Shown: one piece after another, positions 1-11,765 of the stretch
Numbering within the stretch: the first letter of the stretch is position 1
How the letters are laid out: every line of letters starts with the position of its first letter
Source: Notospermus geniculatus
Taxonomy: Eukaryota; Nemertea; Pilidiophora; Heteronemertea; Lineidae
NCBI GenBank assembly: GCA_002633025.1
Contig: NMRB01000076.1
Coordinates: forward strand, 260,935-324,934
Length of the DNA stretch: 64,000 bases
Direction of reading: 5' to 3'
Program-made: the position numbers and the translations under genes
The notes under the pieces: generated by a model
Told to the model about the DNA's origin: nothing
Seen by the model: the letters and a program-made list of their open reading frames with translations, nothing else
Databases searched by the model: none

Positions 1-1156
1 CAGCTAATTTCTATCTATCTATGAATAATCTCACTGCCTCAAAAGTCCTCTGCCCTGACTGCCATTGACAGCTTGATAAAAACTCAAATTGTGCCCGCCA
101 GGCTCCTGAATGCCTGATTGAATTCAAAATATTTTGAGGAAGTCTTCCATGGCAGCAATATAATGAGGGTAATTTTCTTCTGTGTTCAATGGACTGGGAG
201 TACTGGGCATCTCAGGGGGTCTGCTGCATGCATGACCACGAAATCATCGCTGCATGACATGTGCCATGATATCTCGCAGTGGTAGTGAAAGTGCAGTTTG
301 AGATTTTCTAGTATGCGTGTGTTCTCGGCAAGGACAAGGTTTGTGGACAAGTCTTTTTGGCAGATTCCCATATTGTAAAGTCGTATCATCGTGCTTATGA
401 CAGTTCTACTACATGTAGTTTGTGTTCACAGGGTTAAGTGACGGGCCCGATAAAGTGAATTGTGTGTTTGTGTAATTAAGAAATTCTTTAGTTTGGAGTG
501 CTCCTCAAGTGTTCTTAAACATTTTGAAGTGTTTGTGCGTAATGGTTTCATATATAACTTGCTTTTAAAATGTCACGTTTCTCAATATTCTCCTGGATCC
601 AACATGGGAGCTTGCTTTCTAAGAGTGTTGCAGGTTTGATAACTTGGCCAATTTGTAACCAACTGATCCTGTGACCAATACAATGGATTTATTCACTAAA
701 GGTGCACTTAGGTTTTAGATAGCTTGTCTCTACATGTGTCACATTCAGGAATGGAGCAGCTTCTGCGATGTCAGTTCTTAGCCAAATCATCAGCCAGCAC
801 TGCTCAGTTGGTCAGATTTTCCATTCTAATGGATTTCTAGTTTTGAAAATTTTAGCCAAGCGGTTGAAGTTTTCGCCAAATCAGAGGTGAAAATAGCCAA
901 TGGTGATTTGGCTAGTGGGTTGCACCGTCCCTGACATTGTTTCAACAACTGTTTCTCAAAGGTTTGATTGAAATGTGTCAAGTGGGTCCAACTGGTGGAC
1001 GTAAACTGAAGTGAAATTGAAGTGGAATGTGATGTGCACATCCGCTCCAAACATAATTGTCTCCATTGAACGGGTTGCGGGTTGTGGAGAAGCTTTGCTG
1101 ACACATGACAACAATAGAAGGATCATCTCATCCTTCGCCATCAAATATGATGACAG

Positions 1157-1235
1157 GGAAATGTCCTTGAGGATTCCGACAAGGTCGTCCTGTCATCGGT
1201 GACGAATATGGATGCCCTCTTGGTGAACTTTGATG
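1157..1235 (+). other. Candidate upstream exon (weak)
   Basis: A 79-bp segment lies between an acceptor-like CAG ending at 1156 (pyrimidine-rich stretch about 20 bp upstream) and a good donor GGTAAG at 1236. It is open in one frame and reads like protein (NVLEDSDKVVLSSV and onward, ending VNFD). It leaves one base, G, which completes a GAT codon with the first two bases of the 5112-5163 candidate. If both are spliced to the 6193 exon, the frame ends at a TAA after about five codons, so together they may be a non-coding leader with a short upstream frame, or exons of another transcript. I do not recognise the peptide. Confidence 0.25.
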
Positions 1236-1530
1236 GTAAGCAACTGATAAATTCAGTGTGTATCCTCTGTTGCATCTTACGTTGCATCTCTTGTTGAGGG
1301 TCTGCAACAGGTGAACGATTCAGAGAGAATCTCGTCAGAGTGTTGCGTTTCCTCTGTAGAACAGGTTGCTGTAGCTACAAGCTCTTGGCTGAAGTTCTTT
1401 GGATAAATCCAATTACTAAACCTTGGACGAGGGAATTCTCAAGGGTGGACATACCTCAGTTCGTTGAGCGTGTTGAGTGACATTGGAAATGATGGGAATT
1501 TCGCCATATTCCACTTTCTTCCGTCCTTTT

Positions 1531-1902
1531 AGGCCAGACCCAAAAATATGTCTGTTTGCTGTAACCCGACCCTGCCCTAACAGCTTGGGTAGGTAGGTAG
1601 GCATATATTTTTATTTTTTTAGTTGGAGGTGGAAAAAAAATTAGCAATTTCCACAAAATGAAATAAAAATATACTAGTGTTTAAAAACAATGTCTTTTGG
1701 GGTTTATGACGCATCGGCATTCAGTTTTGAAGTGTAAAAAGTTTTAGGTCGGCATACTTCGTCATTGCCGGTCGGCAAATAGGGTCCTTTGGGGCATAAA
1801 AAAAAACATACTGGCTAATACCCCATAAAAAGTTTTGGGTCGGTACCATTTACATAGGGTCGGTCGGGTTACGGCAAACAGACATATTTTTGGGTCTGGC
1901 CT
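1531..1902. repeat. Foldback (MITE-like) element with ~43-bp inverted ends
   Basis: The left end begins AGGCCAGACCCAAAAATATG. The right end from about 1860 to 1902 is its reverse complement with one or two mismatches (GGGTTACGGCAAACAG, then the AGGCCAGACCC complement). The interior repeats the same GGTCGG/GGGTC words in both directions. There is no coding capacity, so it is a non-autonomous DNA transposon remnant. Confidence 0.75.
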
Positions 1903-2689
1903 TAGTCATGTGATTTTTGTGGTGATGTGCTGGAGTCTGGTGTCTACTGTCTTCACATGTCGAATGCAGCACAAATAGACACATCTCAAGTTTTTTGAGT
2001 AGATGTACTTCTGCAGTGAAGATTTTTTACGTCTTCGCAAAGACAGACTCAACAATCACAATAGTCGATGATATGCGGAGAGGCAATGCAAGGAAGATTG
2101 AAAAATTCTGTTGGCTCGAGTACAAAACCCATCATAACATTGCACCATCAATAGCTGGTGATAGATGCCAATAAAAGTCTGTGATACTCCACAAGTATAC
2201 TCACTACTGTCTGCACATGGGCAACGTGTACTTTGGGACCGCCCAGGTTTTATTTATTCATAATTTTCATTAATGTCATGCCCAGGTGAATTCATCAGCG
2301 ATGCTTCATGATCATCGCCGCTTATTGTGCATTCAAAAAGTAGAAAGTTGCAACAATTATTAATAAGTGTACATACATGGGAAAGCAGTTTATGTGAAAT
2401 GATACCAACTGTCTCTGCATTAATGTGGGTAATATTTGCATAATCGCCGTCTACATTGACTGTAGTATGGTATATGTATATGTACATCCCCTGTGCTTAG
2501 GCATTGCTTGTTGTTTGTGGCAGTGCTGTTTGAACTGAATGAAACATGGCACTTTCGGCTCCCCAACTATCAGGATTGAGTCAGAGTTGACTGTCTTCAA
2601 TATGCAATTTACAGGGTGGCCCAGAAAAAATCCCCCTTGAACAATTAGCATTTCTATTGTTCATATACATGTATTATTCAAGAGACGCT

Positions 2690-2900
2690 TTAGCCGTGGT
2701 TACACCTGTCTGAAAAAGCCCGGACTTTTCGAAGCCCGGGTCTGAAATAAGCCTGGGCTTTTTGAGCATGTACGCGGCATGTATGGGTTTTAAAAGCCCG
2801 GGCTTTATTTAGACACGGCGATTCACAGGTGTAAACGCAAAAAGCCCGTGCTTAGCCCGGGCTGAGCCCGGACTTTTATGTAGTGTAAACAAGGTGTTTC
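2690..2900. repeat. Palindromic GC-rich foldback repeat (AGCCCGGGCT words)
   Basis: The words AAGCCCGGGCTTT and AGCCCGGAC occur several times in both orientations. The outer flanks read GGTTACACC on the left and GTGTAAAC on the right. It resembles the 3371-3534 element in its CCCGGG core and in carrying the same GCCGTGGTT word just outside. It is probably a relative of the same non-autonomous family. Confidence 0.55.
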
Positions 2901-3370
2901 TCTTGGCCGTCCTGTCATGCCTGAAGAGGCACATTAGTTCAAGTTCAATGTTCAATTGATCATGATCAGTCTACTGTTTGGTCAAGAATTACTGGCCAAG
3001 AATTCAACCATACTTCCTTCCGTGCACTAATTAACTGTTGGCCTGTCAGCTTTTCTGAAAGAAGGAGCTCTGAGGGCAACATCATATCGGTTGCGTAGTT
3101 CAGGAAATATGTCGAGTTTTGATATTCCCGATGGTAAACATGACATTTTCACGAAGTCTTACATGTAATATAGCTCTTTTGATAAAGGTCAAGCACTGCA
3201 AAAGACAGGGAAACTTGACCAGTATCGCTCGAAAACATTTAAGAATGTTTGCTATTCCTATAATAGTAAGATCTGGGTGTTGCTTTCCTTGAAACGAGGC
3301 TGATGCCTCCACCTAGGATCACATCCGCCAAAGAGAGGAAACACTTGATGTCCACACACAAGCCGTGGTT

Positions 3371-3534
3371 CCACCTATTCAAATCCCCGGGTGAAACACG
3401 GGTTTCTTGCGCTTACACCTATTTTTTGCCGTGTCTAATAGACCCGTGTTTAAAAACCCCGTGCAATTGCAATGTATTGAAAAGCCCGGGGAAGACACGG
3501 GTCTAAAAAACCCGGGGATTTTGGATAGGTGGAA
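3371..3534. repeat. Foldback element, CCACCTATTC ends
   Basis: The left arm CCACCTATTCAAATCCCCGG is mirrored by the right arm ending GGGGATTTTGGATAGGTGG. The interior carries further ACACGGGT words on both strands. It is non-coding and related to the 2690-2900 element. Confidence 0.65.
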
Positions 3535-5111
3535 GTACAGCTACAGAACCTATCCTTCTATCAGCTCTTGTCCAGGATGTGCAAGAAACTGATATATCCA
3601 ATAAAGAAAGAGTGATGTTATGTGGGTGAAAGGATTCTTCTATTCCTTAGATCTTTGCATTCCATTTGTTTGGAAAACAATCAGATTGGGATCCTATATT
3701 TAAAAAGAACAGCAACTTCCAATGGATTTCTCCCTATTTTTCCCTGGTGTCCAGAATATGACACCAGCTTTGCCGCCAATAATGATTTTCTCTTATTCGT
3801 CATGACAAAGCTGGGATAAAAGTCTTATTCTGTTTCTAGTTCCTGGAAAGATGAAAGATATTGACCTGAGATATAACCCGAAGCTGTAGATGAGAGCATT
3901 TTTACCATTAGATGCATCCTTTCATCATCGGGACAGAAGTTCAGGAGAAGACCTGGTACCTTTCATTACCGGTTCCATCTTTATGTTGACAAAGCAAACG
4001 TTGTTTGGATACATCATTTGACATTTTCCACATATCTGTAATCTTTTGGTAAGACTTTTGAGGGTAATGTCTCAGTTTCTTGCGTCATCTTTGCACTAAT
4101 GACAACCACATTTTTTAAACGGTAATATAAAAAGTTACTGCTGAGTCGCTATGAAACCAACTATGTCAAGAATTTGTTGGTGCATTCTTCGGGTAAGACT
4201 TAAGGCACCAGTTACCGACTGTAAAATATATCTGCCCTACTGCTTTAGTTTGCATTGTGATAGTCAAAATTTTCCCATTACATGTACCTTTTATAATGCA
4301 GTCTACTGTTCGACTTATTACCCTGTATAGCATTCTATCATATTATTGCCCTGATTATACTCATTTGCTACATGAAAATTATGACTGATGTCTTTTAAAT
4401 TTCTGATATTTAGGCCTTATGCTGCATGTATACATTAACCATGGCCCATTTATTATTGCTATCATATTAAATTAGGTAATTTTGCATTTCATATGGAAAA
4501 CAGAAATAGCAGACTGCAGTTAAGTTAATGATGAAAGCATGCAATGACTAATTAGACCATTTGTTTTCCTCAGAGATAATGATGCAGTTATATTAGATAT
4601 GTCAGATCTGTCCTGTCATGAATACCAAATGGTACTGGTTGGTGTTACCAAACTGATGCTTAATTGCTTGATTCATGATGTACCGGTACATATAAAAGCA
4701 GTCTGGTTGGCCTTCCCTATCACCAGGAAAGTAGTGATTCTAGATGGTACCTCTCCCTTCCAGCATCTCAAGTAGGGCTTTGCCTTTAAATGCAGCATAC
4801 AATTTCCAGCTCAACTTCAACAACGGTTGGCTGTTGAGAGCGATTTCTTGATCCACTAATGGGAATCCTGTGTTAGCCTGTCATACGGTGCGATGTCATC
4901 ATGACATCATGTTCAGGTTTGAAGAAGTTCAACATCATTTCAGAGTGTTGCATGTAGTGTAGACAATCAGCAATGTTTAATGGTTCCATTGCAGAAGACT
5001 GTCATCGGAGGTTAGGGTTAGGGTTGCTGATGGCGAAGCAACTTTGCTTGAGAAAGTTTAAAGTTTGATTGATAGGAATCATTCTAATGTTGACTTTTCT
5101 TCTTTTGACAG

Positions 5112-5163
5112 ATGATGTAACAAATTCGTCTGGAAAATCTTCATTGAACCTGGGTGACTATAG
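5112..5163 (+). other. Candidate small 5' leader exon
   Basis: This 52-bp segment has a strong pyrimidine-rich acceptor (TCTTTTGACAG ending at 5111) and a consensus donor (TAG, then GTAAGC from 5164). One frame is open throughout (DVTNSSGKSSLNLGDY). The phase (1 in, 0 out by two bases) fits the 1157-1235 candidate. It is the best-looking exon between the window start and the NDST start exon, and could be a 5' untranslated exon of NDST. Only transcript data would settle it. Confidence 0.35.
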
Positions 5164-5890
5164 GTAAGCAATGGAGCAGTCAGCCGCGCGTATTGCCAAA
5201 AGATGGCAGCAAAGTTCTAGCGGATCGATACACAGGAAAATTCACGTGATTGGTGCTCGATCAAGAATGAATGGGTCCGCTTTATATGCATTGAATTGGG
5301 CCGTAGTGACACCTATTGGTCAACTCACTGACAGCTCCCATTGACGATGTCAATGAAAATCGCCTGAATATCGCCCTGGAAAATTCTTGCTGAATCAAGA
5401 ACAAAACTGCTCAAGGAAGTTAAAACGACTGAGAAGATCGAAAGTGTCTGTTATAATACTGTTCATGATGTGTAACACAAGGTCTGTTCTAATCACGATT
5501 GTGCAGCTGTATCTTAGGCGTCGCGGAGTCCCGACGGTGAGACTCCCAGTGAATCATTAATCATGCTCATATTCAGATTATGGTGATTCTTCTTGGGATA
5601 ATTTGTGGGTAATCAGGAAAATTATGAATCAGTGCTTGGCAGGATTGCGGTGGTAAATATTGTTGATGTTTTCTTGGAGAAAGGCGTCGGCTGCTGAATG
5701 GGGACGATAATGGGAACAAATAAGCCATGAATTTTAAAATTAGTGATAAAACTGCTCACTTGGAACATAAACTATAATTGAGAAAAACGTTTGACAGATT
5801 AGAAGGCTGTAATCTAACAAAACAGCAAGCGTCCAACTTGTTCAAAGTTTTGCATTCAGTAAACAGGTCCCCATCAGTGAATTGCTCTGA

Positions 5891-5976
5891 AGCCTGCCGC
5901 ACACTGGAGCTATCTGCTGAGCAAAAAGTCTCGAATGACTTTTTGCTCAGCAGATAGCTCCAGTGTACGGCAGGCT
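5891..5976. repeat. 86-bp near-perfect hairpin (AGCCTGCCGCACAC family)
   Basis: Two 40-bp arms differ at one position and are separated by a 6-base loop. The arm begins AGCCTGCCGCACACTGGAGC and includes CTATCTGCTGAGC. The right edge is followed by TAA. It is the same family as the longer element at 17947-18159. Confidence 0.8.
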
Positions 5977-6192
5977 TAAGATCCGATTTCTTTCATGGTG
6001 AATTTTGCCTTGATGTACCTTATGAAATCTGGCCAGGGACAGTCATCATAAGGGAAATCTTATCCAAAACCAAATTACTCAGATACCCCCGTTTTGTGGA
6101 ATATTACTGGCAGATCAGAAAATTTCATTTGCATCGAGTGGGAAATGACCTTATTAGATTTTCATTTCATTTGTTTTTTTTCGTTTTTCCAG

Positions 6193-6359
6193 GTCGGCAT
6201 TTTTGAGATAAGAAGATGGTTTACAGTTACATCAAAGATGGCTGCCATGTCCAGTGGTCGTAGACGTGAGCTGCGTTTGGATATTTCCGCGGAGATAAGA
6301 GGAGTGATGGTCGATATTACTTAATTCCCAACCTGAGAAATCGTGTGGAATTAAGAATT
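6193..6359 (+). promoter_or_regulatory. NDST 5' leader within the start exon, with a 28-codon upstream ORF
   Basis: The exon appears to begin after a pyrimidine-rich acceptor (TTTTTCCAG ending at 6192). Within this leader an upstream ATG at 6238 in strong context (AAAG before, G after) opens a 28-codon frame starting MAAMSSGRRR and stopping at 6322-6324, 35 bases before the NDST start. The ATG region AAGATGGCTGCC also resembles a YY1 site. It is known that vertebrate NDST messages are translationally controlled through their 5' leaders, so an uORF here fits the family, but its effect is inference. Confidence 0.55.
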
Positions 6360-7364
6360 ATGTTGTTGAAGAACTCGTTCGGCTTCAGCGGTGTGTGTGC
6401 CCGCTGGTGCCACGTGCGTCAGTTAACTATTGCAAAAGGGATATTTGTGGCAATAATTTTCAGCGTGCTGTCTCTTATCATTTTGTCTTACTATGTCTCA
6501 AATTATCACATGACCTCGGTCGCGCACACGCCGCCAGAACCTAAAATCAAATGCCGGTTTAATCCAAACCAGCATCAGCCACACTCACCAAAGAGTCATT
6601 CTTCAAGCGCAAACTTAAGATATGACAATAAGGTTTTAGTGATAGTTGAAACCCAGTATTCACGTCTTGGCCAGGAGGTTACAATGTTGTTAGAGGCCAA
6701 CAAAATTCGCTACAAACGGACCTTAGCAAGGAAAAATTTACCATATCTGACTCATATGGATAAAGGAAAGTATGGTGTTGTTGTGTTTGAAAGTTTGCTC
6801 ACGTATCTTAGCATGGATAAATGGAATCGTGATTTATTAGACAAATATTGTCGTGATTATAACGTGGGAATAATATTGTTCATGATGGCCAAGGACGATA
6901 GTCCGTTGACGTTGCAGGTGAAAGGAATGCCCTTGAGACTACACACAAACTTAGCCCTGAAGGACTACCAGATTAACCCAAAGTCCGATATTCTGAGAGT
7001 GACTCGAGCCGGTGAGATCTTGTCCGGTGGCCTCCCCGATGACAACTGGACTGTGTTCGCCACAAATCATTCAACTTATGAGCCACTGGCGTATGCCCGG
7101 ACTCAAAGCTCCTCCAGTGTTGTGCCCGAGTCGAATATCTTACATACTGTTGTAGTCCAGGATTGTGGCACCTTTGACAGGGTGCATCGTGTGTTATTTG
7201 GTAACGGCCTGCGGTTCTGGCTTCACAAACTGCTCTTCTTGGATTCGCTGTCATATCTTTCCCATGGAAAGTTCAGTATTCCTCTGGAGAGGCATGTTTT
7301 GATTGATATTGATGATATTTTTGTGGGGAAGACAGGAATAAGGTTAAAACCTGATGATGTAGAG
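6360..7364 (+). CDS. NDST: NDST exon 1: start, signal-anchor, luminal N-terminal and first deacetylase segment
   Basis: This is the first coding exon, 335 codons, phase 0 at its end, donor GTAAGT at 7365. NDST is a Golgi type II membrane enzyme that removes acetyl from GlcNAc in nascent heparan sulfate and then sulfates the freed amine. A short basic tail is followed by a membrane anchor at about residues 25-46 (GIFVAIIFSVLSLIILSYYV). A variable stem follows, then the luminal domain (KVLVIVETQYSRLGQE). Residues 312-335 hold HVLIDIDDIFVGK, the Asp-rich motif that opens the deacetylase fold. Its Asp residues probably bind the metal (family knowledge plus inference). NWT and NHST are likely glycosylation sites. 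I chose ATG 6360 because an in-frame TGA lies at 6267 with no ATG between. Several regions match vertebrate NDST1/2 closely. Confidence 0.95.
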
Positions 7365-7551
7365 GTAAGTGGTTTAGAAGGATCGCTTTAAATCTTCATT
7401 CTGATGCCGTAATACCCCACATGATCCAAGATTCTACTGTAGTATTGCAACATTGTGACATATCGACCATAATATGGCAAACGTGTGGATTTGTTAAATG
7501 TCACAATGTGTTAAAATCCCAGCATTGAATGTCGTCTCCTCTTCTTTCCAG

Positions 7552-7678
7552 GCTCTGGTAGCATCTCAGGACCGTCTGCAACGGGTAGTCAGTGGATTTC
7601 ATTATAATCTTGGATTTAGCGGCAAATATTTCCACCATGGTTCACGAGAGGAAAATCTGGGGGATGACAGATTATTAG
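7552..7678 (+). CDS. NDST: NDST exon 2: LGFSGKYFHHG segment of the deacetylase
   Basis: A 127-bp exon with acceptor TTCTTTCCAG (ends 7551) and donor GTATGT at 7679. It encodes ALVASQDRLQRVVSGFHYN followed by LGFSGKYFHHGSREENLGDD. This corresponds to the NFTFNLGFSGKF segment of vertebrate NDSTs. The exon ends with a single G (phase 1), so the next exon must begin with two bases completing that codon. Both exon 3A and exon 3B start with AA, giving Glu. The intron before it is only 187 bp; the one after it is 14.3 kb to exon 3A. Confidence 0.92.
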
Positions 7679-8230
7679 GTATGTTAAGTTGTTATGTGAT
7701 TGCTTCCCCCGTCCTTTTTTATCTGAGGCTATTGACCTATAATCCATTTCAAACCGTTGCGTATTTTCTGCCAATATCAGAATTTCACTCATTTCACTCA
7801 TTTACGTTTGTGCTACCTCAGCTAATAATTGTATGCTTGAAAAATTATTTGATGTATTGGTATTTGCACACTGTGTCATAATAAGCAGGTTTCAGTTTTC
7901 TAAATCGATAGTCACATCTTTGATATTTGGTTTCGTTTAAAGGTTATGAAATGCTTACATCATAGTTGTGATGGTATTTAGCTGTTGTGTCAATAGGCCT
8001 TGATGATAGAAACGGTCCAAAACGATTTAGTAGGGTAGAAATGGACACACCCAGAATGAGAATTTCATGGGTGTGTAATGTGTATCTGTCAGCTGCAGGC
8101 ATCAAGAATGACTTGTTCTGCTACAACGTCAGAAATTTTTTTTTGTGTGTGTGCCAACTTAGCATCATGGACTTTTTCAACGTGAGGCACATCCATAGGA
8201 TTTACTCTCTTTGATGGTGGAAATATACCA

Positions 8231-8338
8231 GGGGCCGTATGCATAAAGGTGCAATAAGCTTATTCCAGGTATAACGTTACGTTGTAACATTAAGTTATAC
8301 CTGGAATAAGCCAATTCCACCTTTATGCATACGGCCCC
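8231..8338. repeat. Foldback element, GGGGCCGTATGC ends
   Basis: The left arm GGGGCCGTATGCATAAAGGT is mirrored by the right arm CCTTTATGCATACGGCCCC. An inner palindrome around ATTCCAGGTATAAC is also present. CAG lies at both outer edges if the repeat is taken as GGGCC...GGCCC. Non-coding. Confidence 0.8.
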
Positions 8339-8398
8339 AGGAGTCCAGTCTCGTCCCATGCTGCTAGCTATCCTTGACAGTTTGATGCTGCATCACCA

Positions 8399-8517
8399 GG
8401 GCCCATATTCTTAAAACCTTGCTAGGCCTAGTTACTTGCTAAAGTGCCCAGTTTGTACAGGCCAATGTACACAACTGGCAACCAACTAAGCTGGCAAGGT
8501 TTTATGAAAATGGGCCC
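8399..8517. repeat. Foldback element, GGGCCCATATTC ends
   Basis: The left arm GGCCCATATTCTTAAAACCT is paired with a right arm reading AAGGTTTTATGAAAATGGGCC. CAG is found at both outer edges. It lies 60 bp from the 8231-8338 element and belongs to the same GGGCC-ended class. Confidence 0.75.
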
Positions 8518-8750
8518 AGATCGACAATTTGCCTTCTATCGTTGAATATGTTGATCAGAATGTTGCCATCCCTGATACATCAAGTTGGGAAACATGTATA
8601 CTCATTGCTATGATTGCCTCGGTGAGGCTCTCTTCTCCATTGATCACACCCTTGCAAATGTTTACTTTGACAATATGTCAATACATCAGTCTACCGTGAT
8701 TGAAGATGTCCTTAGATATTGACATGTCCTAGTAATGATGTGGAGGTAGG

Positions 8751-9071
8751 CAGGGTTTCCGCCAGGAAAAAAAATTTGGGGATGGACAAAAAAATGTCAA
8801 AAAAAAAAATTTCAAAAAAAATTTTTTTCAAAAAATTTTTTTTGAAAAAAAGAATTTTTGGATTTTTTTATTTGGATTTTTTTCACAAAACATTGTACAT
8901 GGACTGCAAGATAACATGATGGTATAATAATATGATGTTTTGAAAAGAAAAAAGACGAAGATTTAAAGAAAAAAAATTCATTCTTTCTCAAAAATTTGGG
9001 GATGGATTTATCCCCAAATAATTTTCTTGGGGATGGAATTCTCCCCATTCTCCCCTCTGGCGGAAACCCTG
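8751..9071. repeat. 321-bp element with CAGGGTTTCCGCCAG inverted ends
   Basis: The ends CAGGGTTTCCGCCAG and CTGGCGGAAACCCTG are exact inverted repeats, flanked on both sides by GTAGG. The interior is A/T homopolymer-rich and repeats GGGGATGGA. The CAGGG terminus is hAT-like. The 5-bp flank match may be part of a target duplication or chance. Confidence 0.7.
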
Positions 9072-9218
9072 GTAGGGGGCTTTTTGCTTCCCTTTAGTGG
9101 TCATTGCACACTGCTTCTCCAGGGACCATGCTCCAGTGTTGAAAGAATTTTGCCACGATATCTCCTCTGGGTTGAGTGCTGCATGGGAGTGAAGCAGTCA
9201 TCAGTCGCATTGGCTTGT

Positions 9219-9582
9219 GGTCATGTGACAGTGGTCATCTGAATGTGACAGCAGTCATCTGAAGAAGTCACAGCAAAATATGATGTGACAGTGGTCATCT
9301 GATGTGACAGCGGTCATCTGATGTGACAGCGGTCATCTGACATGTCTGATGTGACAGCAGTCATCTGAAGTCACAGCAAAATCTGATGTGACAGCGGTCA
9401 TCTGATGTGACAGCGGTCATCTGATGTGACAGCGGTCATCTGATGTGACAGCGGTCATCTGATGTGACAGCGGTCATCTGATGTGACAATGTAACAGTCA
9501 TCTGACGTGACACAGTGGCCATCTGATGTGACACCGATCATCTGAAGTCACAGCAATCATCTGATGTGACTGCAATCACCTG
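9219..9582. repeat. 19-bp minisatellite (GATGTGACAGCGGTCATCT)
   Basis: About 18 units of a 19-bp repeat, the central block (about 9360-9480) being nearly perfect and the edges degenerate. There is no coding role. Confidence 0.9.
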
Positions 9583-11302
9583 GTGAAAGTCGCTCATAAT
9601 CTGAGCAGAAACTACCTTACTGTTGATTGCATTTTGCCAAATGTTGACTGCCATCATATGTCAATAAATTGAATTTCCTTTCCTGTCTATGATCAAAGCA
9701 TGAGATCGTCATCTAGTTCTGACGATTAGCAGACAAGTGGCAGGTTTGGAGACATGCAAGAGCATCTTGTCTTTGATCTCTTCCTTGCCATGCAATATCG
9801 TTGATGAACTCAATTATTGTGAAGCAAGAAAAGGTCAACTGTACCATTATGAAACAGTTTTTTTCATCTCAACCAAAAGAAAGTGAAGCCATCACACTTG
9901 GTTGGAACATTTTCCTCTCCGCTGACACAATTCTCAGATGTCCTTGTCTGGTATTGGTAAATTGATGAACCTGTCTGGTTTCATCCCATATCTTGTGAAT
10001 TTGCCATTTGTCTACATCTTAGGGACAAGGAAATATTGTGGATGGGCAAACGTCTCGTCCAATCAACTGAATATTAACTTGAGTAAACAAGTTTGGATGT
10101 GCTTTACGAATCTTCAGATATACCCACAATGTCCACAGTGTTTGTCCAGTGGTGGCTGTGTTATCAAACATGAAATAATTCAGCGAGTTCCAGAGTGGTT
10201 GCTGTTGTGGCCCTTTATTGCTTTTGTGGACATCAAATGGTATGCATTCAGAGATGTAGGCATTGAAAAAGTCTGACTCCCAATTACCACAGCGTTGAAT
10301 TCATCATAACTACATACAGCTTGTCATATCCTCAGCCAGACGGTTCAGTTTATTGAGATTGCATTGCTATGCTTTTGGCATTCATGCCAGCACCAGTTCT
10401 TTATAAGTGCTCATCGTGGTGAAAAATGAAGAGGATAGAATCCCAGCATATATCTGTTTGGAAGCGGAGCTTCCTTCCTGTTATTGGCAGGATGAAATAT
10501 GACATGTGTGGGAGTATAAATAAAGGCGCTTTCATCCTCATAATATGCATTTCTCTAAGTGCTACAGGCAGGTTTTTTGGTAGAATTTTCTGAATGAAAT
10601 GTACTTCAGAATTGCCTGACTTGGCAGTTTTAGTTGAAATATTGATGCTTTTTGCGGGACGTGAGTGTCTTCCTGCAGGAAGTATCTATTTGTAAGAGTT
10701 TGGAATTTACGAATGTAGGGGATGTCAACCATCGATGCTGGCCTTAGGGGTTGGTGTTTGCATTTGTTTCGTATTAGCTAGTTATTGCTCTTTCAAAGAC
10801 ATTCTTTGGAGGAAGAAATTGGTACATGCTGCTATAGGCTACCAAAATATACAAGAATCCTCCATTCATTCATGCTGTTGTCATTCATTCTATCAAAGCT
10901 TGACTATAGTATCCTGAAAGGGTGCTTCTTTAAGCTGATCAGAGTGTCTTGGAAATAGCACATCGGAGAAGAAATCTCCAGGCTGAGAAAAAGTGTCAAG
11001 GAAAATGCTCATTTCAATGGTAATTTTATAGCCAACGTGGGATTCTCTGTCATCAACTTGTGAAGACAGCTGGTTTGGATGGAGTGTATGGCCAGAAATG
11101 GTTAAAACCGCTCCAAGCTGGATCTTGGTCTGAGTTTGACAGCAGATCATCACCCTCAGGCTGATGGGCTCTGAATGAAAGGAGTTGGCTTATTGCACAA
11201 AAACAGGCATCTGCTTGTCGTCATGATGGAGAACTGTCACCGAATAAGGTTCTTTTTACTATCTTTGCTAAAGTTCAGATAAGCTAGCTTCGTGCGTTAT
11301 CT

Positions 11303-11765
11303 GTTGGGAGGATGTCCTTGGCCTCTGTTGGAGGCTGTCCAACCAGAGGACTGCCTTGGCCTCTGTTGGAGGCTGTCCAACCAGAGGATTGACCTTGGTC
11401 TCTGTGGGAGACTGACCAACCGGTGGACAGACCTTGGCCTCTGTGGGAGGCTGTCCAACAGAGGACAGACCTTGGTCTCTGTGGGAGACTGACCAACCGG
11501 TGTCAGACAGACCTTGGCCTCTGTTGGAGGTTGTCCAACAGAGGACAGACCTTGGTCTCTGTGGGAGACTGACCAACCGGTGGACAGACCTTGGCCTCTG
11601 TGGGAGGCTGTCCAACAAGAGGACTGAGCTTCGTCTATGTGAGATGCAGGCCATAGGACTGACTTTTCCCTCTTATCTTGGCCTCTGTGGGAGGTTGTCG
11701 AATCAGACAAGACACCTTGGCCTCTGTGGGGGAGACAGTACAACCAGAGGACAGACTTCAGCCTA
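11303..11765. repeat. ~39-bp minisatellite with two alternating unit types
   Basis: About 12 units of 36-40 bp. One type reads CTTGGCCTCTGTGGGAGGCT then GTCCAAC. The other reads CTTGGTCTCTGTGGGAGACT then GACCAACCGG. The two types alternate in the middle of the array, so there is a higher-order ~78-bp unit. Open frames on both strands here are products of the repeat. Confidence 0.9.

Larger units (their letters stand above)
1..6192. other. Upstream / 5' leader region of the NDST gene
   Basis: I see no confident coding exon here. The stretch holds foldback elements (1531-1902, 2690-2900, 3371-3534, 5891-5976) and two weak exon candidates (1157-1235 and 5112-5163) listed separately. The rest (3.6-5.1 kb and 5.2-5.9 kb) is AT-rich non-coding sequence in which I see nothing recognisable. 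Two TTAGGG-like units near 5011 are too few to be telomeric. A transcription start for NDST should lie here or further upstream, but I cannot place a promoter by eye. Confidence 0.5.

Noticed and set aside
5011-5025. TTAGGG-like units suggesting a telomere remnant
   Set aside because: Only two units, easily chance.
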